From assembly GCA_023055425.1 (NCBI GenBank), contig JALGPY010000010.1, positions 53,047,665 through 53,111,664 of the forward strand: a stretch of DNA of 64,000 nt. Reading direction: 5' to 3'. This DNA is from Linanthus parryae (lineage: Eukaryota; Streptophyta; Magnoliopsida; Ericales; Polemoniaceae). Below the pieces are notes generated by a model. It was not told the DNA's origin. It searched no databases and worked only from the letters and a program-made list of their open reading frames with translations. Shown here piece after piece: positions 9,170-20,267 of this stretch (its first letter is position 1; every line of letters begins with the position of its first letter). The position numbers were made by a program, and so were the translations under genes.

Positions 9170-10290
9170 CTATTCTTCTAGCAGGACTAAGTCATGGTCG
9201 CTTTGATTGTTGTACAATGCGTGGAAAGCCAATCTTGCAGAGTTAACCTTTACTTCCGCAGGTACTACAGCCTCAGCTCCATAGCATAGAAGGAATGGTG
9301 AGACCCCTGTGGGTGTTCTTGGAGAAGTCCGGTAAGCCCACAGGGCTATGCTCAAAGAATCAGCCCACTTCTTGTGATCATCTGCGACCATCTTGCTCAA
9401 AATCCTCAACAGCGTCTTGTTGGTCGCTTCCGCTTGCCCATTCCCCTTCGGGTAGTATGGGGTGGAGCATATCTGCCTGATGTTGTATTCTGCAAGCTTT
9501 GCAGCCACCTGGCGATTAACAAAAGGAGTGCCATTATCCGAAAGGATGGTGTTGGGAATTCCGAACCTGCATATGATGCTTTCTTGGATGAAATGGACCA
9601 CAGCTAGCGCATTTGCCGTCTTCAGTGGTATTGCTTCCACCCACTTGGTGAACAACTCAGTCGCGGTGAGAGTGAAGTGATTCCCATGTGAAGTTGGTCG
9701 AATGGGACCAATAAAATGCAGAGCCCATGTGTGAAATGGCCACGGTGTTCCCAATGCATGTAGATCTACAGCACGAGCGTGCACTAGATTACCTTTAAAT
9801 TGACAATCCTGGCAGCGTCGTACTTTGGTGCGGCAATCAGCCTCCATAGTGGGCCAGAAATATCCAATTGAGAGGAGTTGTCTGCATAATTTCGCACCTC
9901 CCTGATGTTCCACCTGGTGAGAAAGGTCCATCACTTCTTGTGCTTCCCTGCTGTCTAGACATCGCAGCAAGTTACCTTCATGGCCTCTTCGCCAAAGCAG
10001 ATTTTCTTGCACCACATATCGGGCTGCTTTCCTCCTTAGTTTCTCAGCTTCTTTTCTTGATTCGGGTACAGTACCTTGGGTGAGAAACTCAAAGAGTGGT
10101 TTCCTCCAATCCGCATCATCGTCGGTCAGAGCAATGAGCTTGCCTTGAACTTTGATCAATGCGCAACTCTCGCACTTTCCTTGTATCAACGCTGCGGCCG
10201 TTGACATGTCCGGCCAATGGATGCCATATCTCTGAGCTTTCCGATAGATTGACACCTAACTTTCCCCGCACGCATGTTGGTGAATCTTTT
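9170..10290 (-). pseudogene. Integrase (Gypsy pol), catalytic Asp replaced
   Basis: The open frame 10255-9170 codes 361 residues. The HHCC zinc finger is present (H113, H117, C148, C151). The catalytic core keeps the second acidic residue (D240 in ILSDNGTPF) and the Glu (E276 in GNGQAEATNK). The first Asp is His: codon 180 at 9718-9716 is CAT in TWALHFIGP, where the family has Asp. Integrase joins the cDNA to host DNA, so this copy should be inactive. The frame also differs from upstream RNase H (shift near 10260-10290) and from the C-terminus. Confidence 0.9.
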
Positions 10291-11262
10291 CTAATAGCAG
10301 TTGTCCCTTTTGCTCGGAGACGCATCGCATAAGTATTCCGCCAGGGCCCTTGTAATAATGGGTGTAGTCATGTATGCAATAGCCTTTTGTGGATGCCCAG
10401 CTCTCGCTGCTCGTGCCTTCTGCGATGGCGCGAAGATTGAATTTCTCCAGTCCACTTCGTCCATGTATTCATCGTCGCACGCGACTTCCTTCAATGCCGA
10501 GGACGTTCGCACTTCAATGAAGATCCTTGCAGGACATTTGTCCGTACTGACCTTGGATCCCAAGGTAGCTAAAGCATCAGCATGCTTGTTGTCCGCTCAA
10601 GGTTTGTGTTCGTATTTAACATCATAGAGTTGTTGCACCAATCTTTGCACTAGGGTCCTGTAGGGCAATAAGTTTATTTCCTTTAAACCATACTCGCCCG
10701 AGGCTTGTTTGACGATTAGCTTGCAATCCCCCATAACCGTCAAGTTGCTTACTTCCAAGGCCCTTGCTGCGCGGAGCCCTCCGATGAGAGCTTCGTACTC
10801 TGCTTCATTTTTGATTACCGCGAAGTCAAGTTTTGCGGACATCTGTATGAATTCCCCATCTGGTTTGGTCAAGACTATCCCAATGCCTCCACCTTTTCTT
10901 GTGGACGAGCCGTCGAAATGAAGCGTCCAGTAAGGCAACTCAACTGCGTAAATTTTAGGTCCCTCCAATTCCTCTTCGATCACGGGCTCGTGACTGTTAT
11001 CGGGAAACTGCGCCAACAAATCCGCTACCGCCTGCGACTTGATCGCCCGCGGTCGCACGCATGTGATGTTTTACTGGGAGATGGTCATATACCATTTTCC
11101 CAATCTTCCCCCAGGAGTGGTATGCGTCAGAAGATATCGTATGGGATCACTCTTTGTGACCACCACCACTTTGTGCGAAGCAAAGTAGTGTTTCAGCTTC
11201 TCTATTACGAAAAATAGGGCAAGGCAATGACGCTCGATGTCCGTGTACCTTGATTCTGCGGG
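10291..11262 (-). pseudogene. Second RNase H (Tat-type) and linker to integrase
   Basis: The frame holds PYWTLHFDGSSTRKGGGIGI, the first-Asp motif of the extra, archaeal-like RNase H that marks the Tat lineage. It then has NEAEYEALIGGL with the catalytic Glu and VMGDCKL with the next Asp. The same frame carries TAA at 11073-11071, TGA at 10599-10597 (just before ADNKHADALATL, the conserved end motif) and TAA at 10293-10291. The active-site residues survive but the polyprotein cannot be read through. Confidence 0.85.
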
Positions 11263-12492
11263 CTACACAATGCGAGAGATGTAGTAGATGGGCCTTTCTT
11301 GGCCCTCGTACTCTTGAGCCAAAAGAGCTCCTATAGACTTTCTTGTTGACGTCCGATACAGCAAAAGCGGTGATCCTAGCTGAGGTGCGATCATCACTTT
11401 TGAAAACATCAGCAGCTCCTTTAGTTTCCCAAACGCAGCTTCGTGCTCCGGAGTCCAGTTGTATGCAGCATCTTTCTTGAGAAGATCACTGAAACAGAAA
11501 GTAATCTCAGCAATCGCTGGGATGAACCTTCGCAGATATGATAGCTTTCCCAAGAACGTTTTCAAGGCACTTTGATTATGTGGCGGTGTCATGTCGGTTA
11601 TGGCTGATACTTTTGCAGGGTGAGGCTCGATTCCTTGGCGATGCACTACGCATCCCAAGAACTTCCCTGATGTCACTCCGAATGCGCACTTCATGGGGTT
11701 CATCTTCAATTGAAAGCGTCTGCATCTATTGAACACTTTCCGCAAATCCGCCAGATGATCTGCCTCCTGTTTGGATTTAACCACCAGGTCATCCACATAG
11801 AATTCCACTTCTTTGTGCATCATGTCGTGAAACAGAGCCATCATGGCCCGCTGATAGGTTGCACCTGCGTTTTTGAGGCCAAAAGGAATCTCCGTGTAGT
11901 TGAACACCCCCACTGGGGTGATGAATGTGGTTTTCCGCGCATCTTAACGGTCCATCTTGATCTGATTGTACCCGCTGAAGCCGTCCATGAAACTGAACAT
12001 GCGATGACCCGCTGTCGAATCAATAAGCAGATCAATGTTGGGGAGCGGAAAATCGTCCTTGGGGCAGAAACGATTGAGATCCCGGAAATCCACGCAAATG
12101 CGAAGCTGCCCATTCTTCTTTACCACGGGCACAATGTTGGCCAACCATGTGGGATGGTGATTCGGTTCTATGAACTTGGCGTCTAGGAGTTTGACAATCT
12201 CCTGTTTAATCTTCACATTGAGCTTCGTCCTAAAGCTTCTTGTGCTCTGCTTTATCGGCTTGGACCCCGGTATCACATCCAACCGGTGCGTGGTGATGCT
12301 CGTGTCGAGACCCGGCATTTCGTCGTACTCCCATGCGAATACATCCTTGTATTCGATCAAGAGTTGTAGCAATCTTTCCTCCTCTTCGCTCGTGAGGTCC
12401 GCACTTAGAAAGACCGGTCTTTTCTTTTCTTCGCTTGGGCTTAGGAACACCTCCTTCAGCTCCTGCTTTTGCGGTCTGGGTTTGTCTTCCAT
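11263..12492 (-). pseudogene. Reverse transcriptase and first RNase H (Gypsy pol)
   Basis: Two in-frame pieces, 12492-11944 and 11913-11263, are separated by TAA at 11946-11944, directly after SFMDGFSGYNQIKMDR. The first piece has LRICVDFRDLNRFCPKDDFP. The second has EIPFGLKNAGATYQRAM and the catalytic EFYVDDLVV (YVDD, residues 39-42 of that piece). It runs into the connection and degenerate RNase H region (PIYYISRIV) and ends in TAG at 11265-11263. All key reverse transcriptase blocks are visible, so only the stops disable it. Confidence 0.93.
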
Positions 12493-13402
12493 GCATTCGG
12501 GCGCTTCTTTTGAGTTTCTCTTCTAGAGTGCTTAGCTTTGGTTTTTCTGTCTCTGCAACCTGCTCGATTTGGTTGATTTGCTCGGGGATATCCCCATGCC
12601 CGTGTGAGGACACCCCCGCGAACCTTCATATGCGATAGCATTTCTTCCCATTGGCGTAGAAACTCTCTATTTCCTGGCCTTCAGGATCATACTTTGCTAT
12701 TCTTTTCAAAGTGTACACATTCTTTCGCTGGTAAGCGATCCGCGGCGCTTCTTCTCGCGTGAGCGGCTCTTCCTTGGCATCATCTCTTGTCACCATCACT
12801 CCCGCAGGTGACTGATCTTTGATATCCTCCCATCGGGGCAACGAAGTGGGGTTAAATGGTCCTGGTGTTTGCTCGTCCGCCATCTCGGTGAACCACACCG
12901 CCTCACTGAGATGCGCTTCATCCATGTTGAATGGATTTGTCGAAGTTGGTATCTTGACTATTCTGTCATTCCAAATAGCTTTCATCACTTGGTGAGCTGT
13001 TGAAGGGACAGCATCAAAGCGATGAATCCAGGCTCGACCTATGATCATGTGATACGTAGTGTTCGCATCTATGACATAGAACTTCGCTGAGTACTTGATT
13101 TTGCCGATTTGGATACCCAGGCGGATCCATCCTATCGTCATTCTGGAGTCGCTTCCAAATCCCATCAACGGAGATGGACGCTTGACAATCTTGAGTTCTT
13201 GAATTCCCGCTAGTTTCAAGGTATGGAGCGAAACAACGTTGACTGCTGCACCTCCGTCAACGAACGCTCTCCTAAACTCAACGCCATTGATGATAGCCAT
13301 CACATACAGAGGCCTCTGGTGGCTCGCATCTGTCCTCTTGTCGCTTGCGGAAAAAGGTGATGACCTTCTCTGTAGGGCGAGACGCCCTAACAACTTTCCC
13401 AT
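12493..13402 (-). pseudogene. Aspartic protease and linker (Gypsy pol)
   Basis: The frame 13402-12626 contains the retropepsin active site as AFVDGGAAVNVVS (D49-G50-G51). DGG in place of DSG/DTG is seen in Tat relatives, so I do not read it as a defect. The frame stops with TGA at 12628-12626, continues in the same frame to about 12500, then must shift to reach reverse transcriptase. It overlaps the gag frame by about 125 bases in another frame. Confidence 0.85.
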
Positions 13403-15239
13403 TTGAGACTACGAGATCCTCCTCGTAATCTTCTGCTATCCTTAAGATCGCTTTTGTCATTTCCGTCCTACATTTTTCGGAGAAGTTCATCTCGTCGAAG
13501 AATCTACTGAAGCCGTGCGACCCCTTCATCCGGTCGGCACGCTTGTCCTCCGTGTCTATGCTGTAGTCTTCATCATCATGGACTTCGGCAATAATGGGTA
13601 GACCATCCTCTGCGACTTCTTCCAGATCCACAATCGAGATCATAGCGACCTCTTTGCCTTTCAATTCTTGCTCAGCATGGGCAGGAAGTGGATTGATGCG
13701 CACATCCTGCCTTTGGTCTCTAACGATCAGTTCGCCATTCTTCATCTTTTGGCTGAACACAATCCTGAGCTTCTTACAGTCCGCCGTGGGATGCATGACC
13801 TTGCCGTGGTACTCGCACCACTTCGGTTCCCTCACCATTTCCTTGGAGGGTGCCCTTTCGAGCGGCGGTAGGACACCGTCCTTACGCCATTGCCTGCAAA
13901 GGTCGCTTGCCTCTTCCACCGAACATGGCAGAGGTGGTGCATCAAAGTTCACAATCTTCGCCTGCTTTTGGGGTGAGACCACATTCACTTCAGCCTCGCG
14001 CCCCCTCTTGTAGCTGAATCTCCCGATCTTGAAAGTAGTACCACCCGAGGGTCGCTCAGGGGCGTTTCTCTTTTTTTGCCTCTCCACTATAGGCTCGATG
14101 GTCTTCGTGCATTCGATTAGTTTTGAAAACATAGGCGTTTGCAAGTTAATAAGCATACCTTTGTACTCGTCTCGCATGAACTGCAAGCATACCTCTACGA
14201 GTCTGCTTTCGAGTATCACATCTTTGCATTCCAAGGACTTGGCCCTGAACTTCTTGATGAAAGTTATTCCGTCCTCCTCGCGTTTCTGATACATCCGCGA
14301 GAGGTGAATCATTATCACCTTTTCCTCCATCTGGAAAAACTTGGTGTAGAACTTTTGGACCATATCGTCCCAAGTCTTCACGGACCCGGCTTCCAACGTC
14401 CTGTACCACTTGTACGCTACGTTTCCCAAGGATTTTGGGAAATCGCGCATCAGCAGTTTGGGATCGGCTCCATATGGCCCCATTACATCAATGTAACGCA
14501 TGACATGTTCATGAGCGTTCCCATTGACATCTTCGAACTTGTCCCATTTAGGAGCCTTGTACCCAACAGGGTTAGGCATAAGATAGATCTCTCGTGGGAT
14601 AGGCGGGTCGTTGTCTAGTTTCGGGATGATGGTATCCGCGAATGATTGATGAGCCAGAATGGTGTCTATGCGCCGTTGCAGAGACGTCATACACTCTGGA
14701 GTGTTTCCCTTGGTAGCAGGAGGGGGGGTTGCTGCAGGCGGAGGCGACACATATGCCGCAGGAGGACTAGGGACATATTGTGCGTTCACATTGCCCCAGA
14801 TTGCCGTTGGAGGAGGCAAGGGATACTGCGAGGCCGGATTAGGTACCAAAGCTGGAGGCTGAGGAGTATGAGCGGTGAGGGGCAACATTTGAGCTGTTGA
14901 CCCTTGAATTGAGGGTAGCTGCGTAGTCGCCGGTGGAGTTTGCAGATTAGGGTTGGGTGGTGTGGCTGACACTCCCAATCCTTGAGCGGTGGATACTCCT
15001 CCCCCCTGAGAGATGGCGGTGGCTGGTGCAGGGTTAGGAGCAAGAGTCCCCAAGACAGCCATGATCCATTCTAGTTGCGCAGATTGAGCTTTGAGAGCCT
15101 TCGCCTGACTTTGGATGGTGGCGTCCAAGGCTTCTAGCGTCGGAGCTTCACCGGGGGCTGTAGGAGTACGGCGAATCTCCTCTCCTGAGGCGGCCTCCGT
15201 AGAAGGCGATATGTTGCTGACATCATCCTTCTAAGACAT
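13278..15239 (-). pseudogene. Gag (Gypsy)
   Basis: The likely start ATG is at 15239-15237, but codon 3 is TAG (15233-15231), so the frame is only open from there; the longest intact ORF starts at 15128. Residues about 40-140 of that ORF are Pro/Ala-rich. Residues 205-330 are the retrotransposon gag (capsid) domain, with YIDVMGPYGADPKLLMRDFP and WDDMVQKFYTKFF. A CEYHGKVMHPTADC zinc-binding-like motif lies at 438-451. The frame runs into a shift near 13340, just before protease. Confidence 0.88.
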
Positions 15240-15258
15240 GGTTGCTTAAGATGGTAGG

Positions 15259-15276
15259 TTCACGTCGGGTTCACCA
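15259..15276 (-). other. Primer-binding site of the Gypsy element
   Basis: Four bases inside the 5' LTR the minus strand reads TGGTGAACCCGACGTGAA. It begins with the TGG expected from a tRNA CCA end. I could not name the tRNA from memory. Confidence 0.7.
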
Positions 15277-15279
15277 AAA

Positions 15280-15907
15280 TGTGCACAAGAAATTCCGGCA
15301 GGGAGAACTCTGTGTGCACCGTAAGTAGAGGATCGGAGATGGCACAGGAAGAGTTGGGTTGTGTGAAGGGAGAGAGTAAGGCAATAGTAATGTCTGAGAA
15401 AGAGACAAGGGTTTGGCAGAGCTTCCGCGTATGGCTGGTGTGTCCCCCTTTGTATGGAAAGTTTAACGTCCTATATATAACAGAGAATGTGACCGTTGTA
15501 GTGTGGTTAATGCGCCCATCAATGGCGGCTTAATTAGCTTAACCACAACGGCACGTTTGTCCTCATATATAGGGACCGTTACAGCACGTTATGCGCGAAT
15601 ACCGGAACCGTTATAGGGTTGACCGGGTTTGACCGGATTGACCGGTTTTATGGAGCTCGTGCCATAAATCTCTCAAAAGCAGTGACTACAGGTCGCGCGC
15701 GGGCTTGGCTCGCATGCGACAGGACTTACTCTAGCCTCCAAACCACTAAGTCCCTACAAGTCCCGTGCAGTGGTATGCGAGGGCCCTGTCTCGCAGCCCC
15801 CACATGGATCAGCGCGGCTGGTGATCCAGTGTGTGTGGAGCACAATATGGTGTGCTGGATGATTGCCACGTGGCCAAGATCTGTCTGTTCAGAAAGCACT
15901 ATCTACA
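15280..15907 (-). repeat. Gypsy 5' LTR (right copy)
   Basis: This 628-bp LTR is followed by the second GCTAC duplicate at 15908-15912. The minus strand has TATA-like sequences near 15470-15481 (TTATATATAGG) and 15563-15572. This copy would drive the gag-pol transcript. Confidence 0.93.
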
Positions 15908-15912
15908 GCTAC

Positions 15913-16004
15913 TAACCCCTCTAGTTTGTGCATTAGTGCAACTAACCCCATAAGGTTACGATAATTGCATTGGGCACCCCACATGGGCGCACCAATTGCT
16001 AACA
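15913..16004 (-). mobile_element. Copia C0 5' LTR, right part
   Basis: Sequence right of the Gypsy duplicate resumes the C0 LTR and ends CCAATTGCTAACA, i.e. TGTTAGCAATTGG in element sense. The outer target duplicate cannot be checked, because the left end of C0 is outside the window. Confidence 0.65.
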
Positions 16005-16379
16005 ACATGTTAAGCTAAATCTTATCAGGAACAAAATAATGATGTATCCATTGTTTGTATATACTGCGGAGCAAAAGAAGATGAATCGCACCTTTCTTAC
16101 CTGATGTTCATAGGCTCCTTCGGTTTGGGTTCTCCTCTTCTTGACCACCAAAACAATCAATGTAATCCGTCCAATTCAGATCCAAATGAAGCAACTTGCA
16201 GAATCGTTCTATGAAAAGTGGGATCTAATCTCCTTCTTCTTCTGGGAAATATAGAGATCTCGCAACAGAAAATATTTGATTCAGAATCAATTGAAAAAGA
16301 TTCTCTAGTTCCAAGTGCTATTGATCATCTAACAGAACATCACGATACTACTAACCAATGTCTTAGAAATGGTGTTGCG
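16005..16379. other. Non-coding stretch, nothing recognised
   Basis: AT-rich sequence between the copia LTR and the RNase H-like remnant. An open frame from 16218 leads into the remnant without recognisable motifs. Confidence 0.5.
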
Positions 16380-16668
16380 TGTTCGGATCAGGAGCGAAAG
16401 CGATGGCAGCTGTCATCAGTCGGTTGGTTGAGGATGAATATGGATGCCTAAACTTGCGACGAATTGGGGATTGCATGTGGAGAATCTGTGATAAGAAACT
16501 CGAAAGGGAATAGTTTTTTGAGATTTTCTATTTCTGATTTCGTCCAGCAAAAACTCTTCATAACGAAGGTGTTTGCCATGAGATCAGCAATTAGATATGC
16601 TCGGAGTTATGGGTTTCAAGATCCTCTCATCGAAACCTACTGTATGGATCTCTCACATCATCTCTGAA
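16380..16668 (+). pseudogene. RNase H-like (RVT_3 type) pseudogene fragment
   Basis: The frame reads RWQLSSVGWLRMNMDA, then a stop at about 16449-16451, then in the same frame GIACGESVIRNSKGNSFLRF and ITKVFAMRSAIRYARSYGF. This is the layout of plant RNase H-like domains found at the end of LINE polyproteins and in related host genes: W..P..GWLKxNVD, GxVIRxSxG, AExxAxRxAxxxAxxxG. The substrate-side Asp/Glu positions are eroded (MRSA instead of ALREA). Which parent it came from cannot be decided. Confidence 0.6.
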
Positions 16669-17240
16669 GGTGGTGCTTTTCTGGAGCGGAAGTGGAAAGA
16701 GTGCTTAAGGAACTCGCAATGGAGGCAAAGGAGAGAGAGGAGGTGATCTATATCGAGGACGCAAAAAAACCTAATTGATAGGATGATATCTAATGTGCCT
16801 AGAGTATCATAGTTTATGAGTTGGGTAGTGATTCGTCCACAAGGATCAATATCTACTTACCTGTCAGGCAAGATTCTGATAAAATTAATAAATAAATTCC
16901 AAGTAACAAAAACCCTTATGGGTTTAAGAGAGAATGAAACGTAAGGCATAAGATGAAAAATATGCATTGTATTTACACACTGAATCGATAAAGAAGTTTC
17001 CAGAGAGAGATATGAATAGGACTACATCAAACGGTCATAAGCCAGCCGCACAATCGAACGGTAATACATCTATTAGGGCAACATCTATAAAATAGAAAAA
17101 ACCGTTCATTCCTTGACAAATATCGTTGGTCTTCTTATGAATAAAGAAAGAAGGTTGGGCTTGGACAGCAGAGGAAGCCCATAGCAAAATCAAATCCCAA
17201 ATACTAGAAATGAGAGACCCAATATGTGATAGCTTCTATG
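16669..17240 (-). mobile_element. Probable 3' LTR region of copia C1, boundaries unclear
   Basis: A purine tract on the minus strand (TTAAGGGGGCG, near 17240-17250) follows the C1 pol stop, as expected just before a 3' LTR. The LTR would therefore lie to its left. I could not find the outer TG/CA end or a second LTR copy to confirm it. Confidence 0.4.
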
Positions 17241-17249
17241 ACGCCCCCT

Positions 17250-17605
17250 TAAACTGAAGGTGGTCAGACCGTAAGTTTAAATCTGAGATCTTCGAAGTGA
17301 GTGGTATATCGCCCTTTGGTGAAGGTGTAGGCGATTTGATCTGCACTTGAGACAAAGGAGACAATAAGTTGACGAAGGAGAGCCCTTTCACACATATAGT
17401 GATAATCAATTTTGATATGTTTGGTACGTGCGTGAAGAAGGGGATTAGATGTTCAGGCTAAGGAGGATAAATTATCAGTCCATAATATAGGAGGATCCGG
17501 AATAGTAAATTTTTAATTATAAAACAACAATTTAAACCAAGAAATTTCAGTCGCGGCATTGGCAAGAGCCCGATATTCGGCTTTCCTAGAAAACCGGGCC
17601 ACAGT
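17250..17605 (-). pseudogene. Copia C1 RNase H C-terminal part (Ale/Retrofit-like)
   Basis: On the minus strand the frame reads STVARFSRKAEYRALANAA, then HARTKHIKIDYHYMCERALL, then IAYTFTKGRYTTHFEDLRFK and a stop near 17272. This is the standard copia pol terminus (RSSAEAEYRALA; RTKHIEIDYHFVRE; DIFTKGL). Several stops and shifts are present. The missing left half of RNase H lies 32 kb away at 49574, because element B inserted here. Confidence 0.85.
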
Positions 17606-17610
17606 GGACT
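17606..17610. repeat. Target-site duplicate of element B, left (GGACT)
   Basis: It pairs with GGGCT at 49569-49573, with one mismatch. Removing element B and one copy joins the two C1 halves into a continuous copia RNase H reading. Confidence 0.75.
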
Positions 17611-17935
17611 TGATACACGAATATAGCGGGTTGTTAGGGTTCACCTAACTTGATAGTAATTCTAGACACTATCAAGTCTCCAGACACACGAGCACTGTAT
17701 TTTTAACCCAACACACATTTTAATTTCTTATTTTATTGATTGATAAAATAAAGAAACTACCATGTTTAAATAGGAAAATGATTAACCCTAACTAGAAAAT
17801 TTGATGTAACGGGCTCGACCTACTAACTAATTAAATAAATATACTATGTAATAAAAATAATTAATTAAATAAATTAACCGTACTACTTAACGATAGTAAT
17901 ACTAGTGATCCGTACGATACGGTTGACCCCTATCA
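17611..17935 (-). repeat. Element B left LTR (3' LTR)
   Basis: Starts TGATACACG, ends CCCTATCA, with inverted terminal pentamers TGATA/TATCA. It keeps the empty site ATAGT (cgATAGTaatactag), which shows what the right LTR looked like before the array inserted. Confidence 0.75.
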
Positions 17936-19030
17936 ACTCTCCCGCGGATGAATCATCTTGTAGATCACCTAGGGCTATAAACGAGTTCCAGATAATCTGA
18001 ATAACACGTTTATTCGGTCTAACTAAGTCGGGTACTAGCACTGACCATCTCCTCTCGGTCTCAGGATTCACCTAGGGTCCTTTCAGTCAACCTATGTATA
18101 CCGGTCCGTTCTAGCAGGTTCTCTAGTGATATACTAATGGTTCGTATCGTTCCACCATTTCACTAAACAGCTGAATGATTCTACTGAAGCTACACACATG
18201 GCCAATCCTAACACTTTTCCTTTCGGTCTCAATAGTTAGGATTGATGTTCATATCACCCTAGCTAGTTAAAGTCACTTTCTTGCACTCACTAACTACATA
18301 GTACATGAACAATTAGTTTAGAATGCACTAACAATTAAGCATGAATATCAATGACAGAACCCTAGCTCATGATTATTAGTTCATCTCCTACTCGTGTCAG
18401 TAGACTAGGATTGCTAATGGAATCAAGAAACTACAAATTATTCAATAGAAGAAATCATAAAGGCATGAAATTAGATTCAATCCAAAAAAATACCTTTACA
18501 TCAACCCTAGGATCTCATATGAGAGGCCTAAATATGAAAGTTTAGCTACTCATCATAGGATAAACAATAACAAAGAGTATCTCCATGAATTTGATTAAGA
18601 AAAGAGAAGAAGAAATCAAACAAGGTTTTCCAATGGTGAAGTCTTCGTCTCCTCTTTATTCCTTGCCTCTCCTGAGCGTGAATGACTCACCCTTGGTCTT
18701 CTATCGGGTTTTTACCAGTTGGGGCCGAGTTGTTAATGTACTTTGGCCGAAATTGCACTTTTGCCCCTCCAGTTTGTCGTTCTTGGACAGAATTGTAAGC
18801 TGATCTTGCGCGGGCCATTACTCTCTCATCCGGACTCCGATCATGCTCCTTGACCTATCGTTGGAAATTTCTTTGAGTCTACTTTCATTTGGCACTGGTC
18901 TCACTCCTAAAGTAATTTTATAACTTAAGATATCATCAAGACTGGTCATTTTAGCTCCTCCAACTTGGCATCTCTTCGCTCCACTTGAGCTCCCTTTGTT
19001 TCCGAATTTCGTTCCATGCCTCCTATCAAT
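17936..19030. other. Element B interior, left half, non-coding
   Basis: No coding region seen. It contains stretches typical of repeated non-coding plant sequence (e.g. a run including TCTCATCCGGACTCCGATC at about 18825). It begins next to the left LTR with a purine tract on the minus strand. Confidence 0.5.
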
Positions 19031-19033
19031 CGA

Positions 19034-20267
19034 CTAGCATCCTTTCCTTCCAGGAAAACGTGAACAAACATACCAAGCGATTATATTTGACAAATAACAA
19101 TGAAATATGCATCGGAACGCCCGGACTAACAATATAGCGCATGAGGAGCAACAAGTGATAAAACGACTCATATTCTCTAACATTAAGCTAAAATCACTCG
19201 TGATAATGTGGAAAAATGGAGGTAATAGATAGCTCCTAAAAGGCGCTATCAAACACCCACAAGTTTTCCCAAATTTTGACCCAAAACCACATGTTGGCCC
19301 ACCTGTTGGTAGGGCCTGCGTGAGTTCCAATTCTGAGTAACCAAGTGCGCTACTGCTCCAGAATGTGCGTGGATGGCGCTTCAATGGACGGAGGTAAACG
19401 GGTGAATGAAGGGTTGGCCGTAGATTGACGCTGGATCTGTGAGAGGAGGTGCTGGACGCAGGAACTCCGACGGTATGGGCTGTCGTTTCAGCAAAGGAGG
19501 AGATGGCCATGGAGGCTAAACGACGATTGTTGCTGATTGTTGCCGCGATGGCGGCGTGGGGAGGCTGATTTATCGGAAAATCGAGGGTCGTCTTTCGATT
19601 GAGGTTGTTTGTGGATGGCTGTGGATTGGGGCGGTGCTAGAAGAAGGGCTGGACCTCGGTTCGCCAGAATCAATGGTAGTGGCGTGGTTAGCGGCGTTTG
19701 TTCAATCGGTGTCTGTTTTTGTTGCTCTTGCGTTGGTGGCGGCGATTCTTCGTCTAGCGTGGCGGGTTCTCTGCAAGGTCCGGTGGCTTTGGTGGGTCCG
19801 AAAAAATCACCGCCTTCTCGTGGAGCTGGTACGACGGTGATGGTGGAATGGATAACTGGCAGCCGCGACCGAAATCTGCATCGACTATAGAAGCATCCAA
19901 ATCTAGATTCTTCTAAATCTCATGAGCTGTCAGAACCTTTCCAATAACTTTTTGATTTGTTTCAATTCTTCTTTCTCCCTTTGGTGCTTGATTTTCTGTG
20001 TCAAGTCTTTCACGTTCAGCAATTGGCGTCATCTGGTCCGGCTTGATTGGCGATTGCTGAACCTGTTGGTTCGCCGGCTTCTTTGGATCTGAATATGTCC
20101 TCGAGCCGACAAAAATCATCTGTGGAAATCAATCGATATTGTTTCTCACTGAGAGATATTCGTCTCGCACTTGCTTTGAGGCCTGCAAAGGCTGGGATGT
20201 CCTCGATGTCAAGAACGGCGCAAGGGTAATCACCCATGTCCGCCATTAACTCAATGCAAGCGCCAAT
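19034..20267 (-). other. Element B interior, right half: gene-like GC-rich fragments
   Basis: Composition shifts to GC-rich. Minus-strand open frames include 20246-20016 (MADMGDYPCAVLDIEDI..., starting just inside the presumed 5' end of B) and 19510-19034 (MAISSFAETTAHTVGVPASS..., which resembles the start of an organelle-targeted protein). Plus-strand frames also open at 19556-19890. None is recognised. They could be captured host gene pieces; no splice evidence was found. Confidence 0.3.

Larger units (their letters stand above)
896..15907 (-). mobile_element. Complete Tat-type Ty3/Gypsy LTR retrotransposon, 15.0 kb
   Basis: Two 628-bp LTRs (896-1523 and 15280-15907) begin TGTGCACAAG and end TATCTACA on the plus strand. 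The flanking pentamers GCTAC (891-895 and 15908-15912) match exactly and form the target-site duplication. A primer-binding site sits left of the right LTR and a purine tract right of the left LTR, so the element reads on the minus strand. Order in element sense: gag, protease, reverse transcriptase, RNase H, a second RNase H, integrase, a hairpin cluster, a 54-bp tandem repeat, then a PMD gene on the opposite strand. The second RNase H and the antisense gene before the 3' LTR fit the Tat lineage (Ogre, Retand, Grande relatives; established knowledge). By eye the LTRs differ at about 30 positions, so the insertion is not recent. Gag-pol is disrupted, so the copy is not autonomous. Confidence 0.93.

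Noticed and set aside
13278..13402. Programmed frameshift between gag and protease
   Set aside because: The overlap holds no evident slippery site and similar shifts occur at three other borders, so a random indel is simpler.
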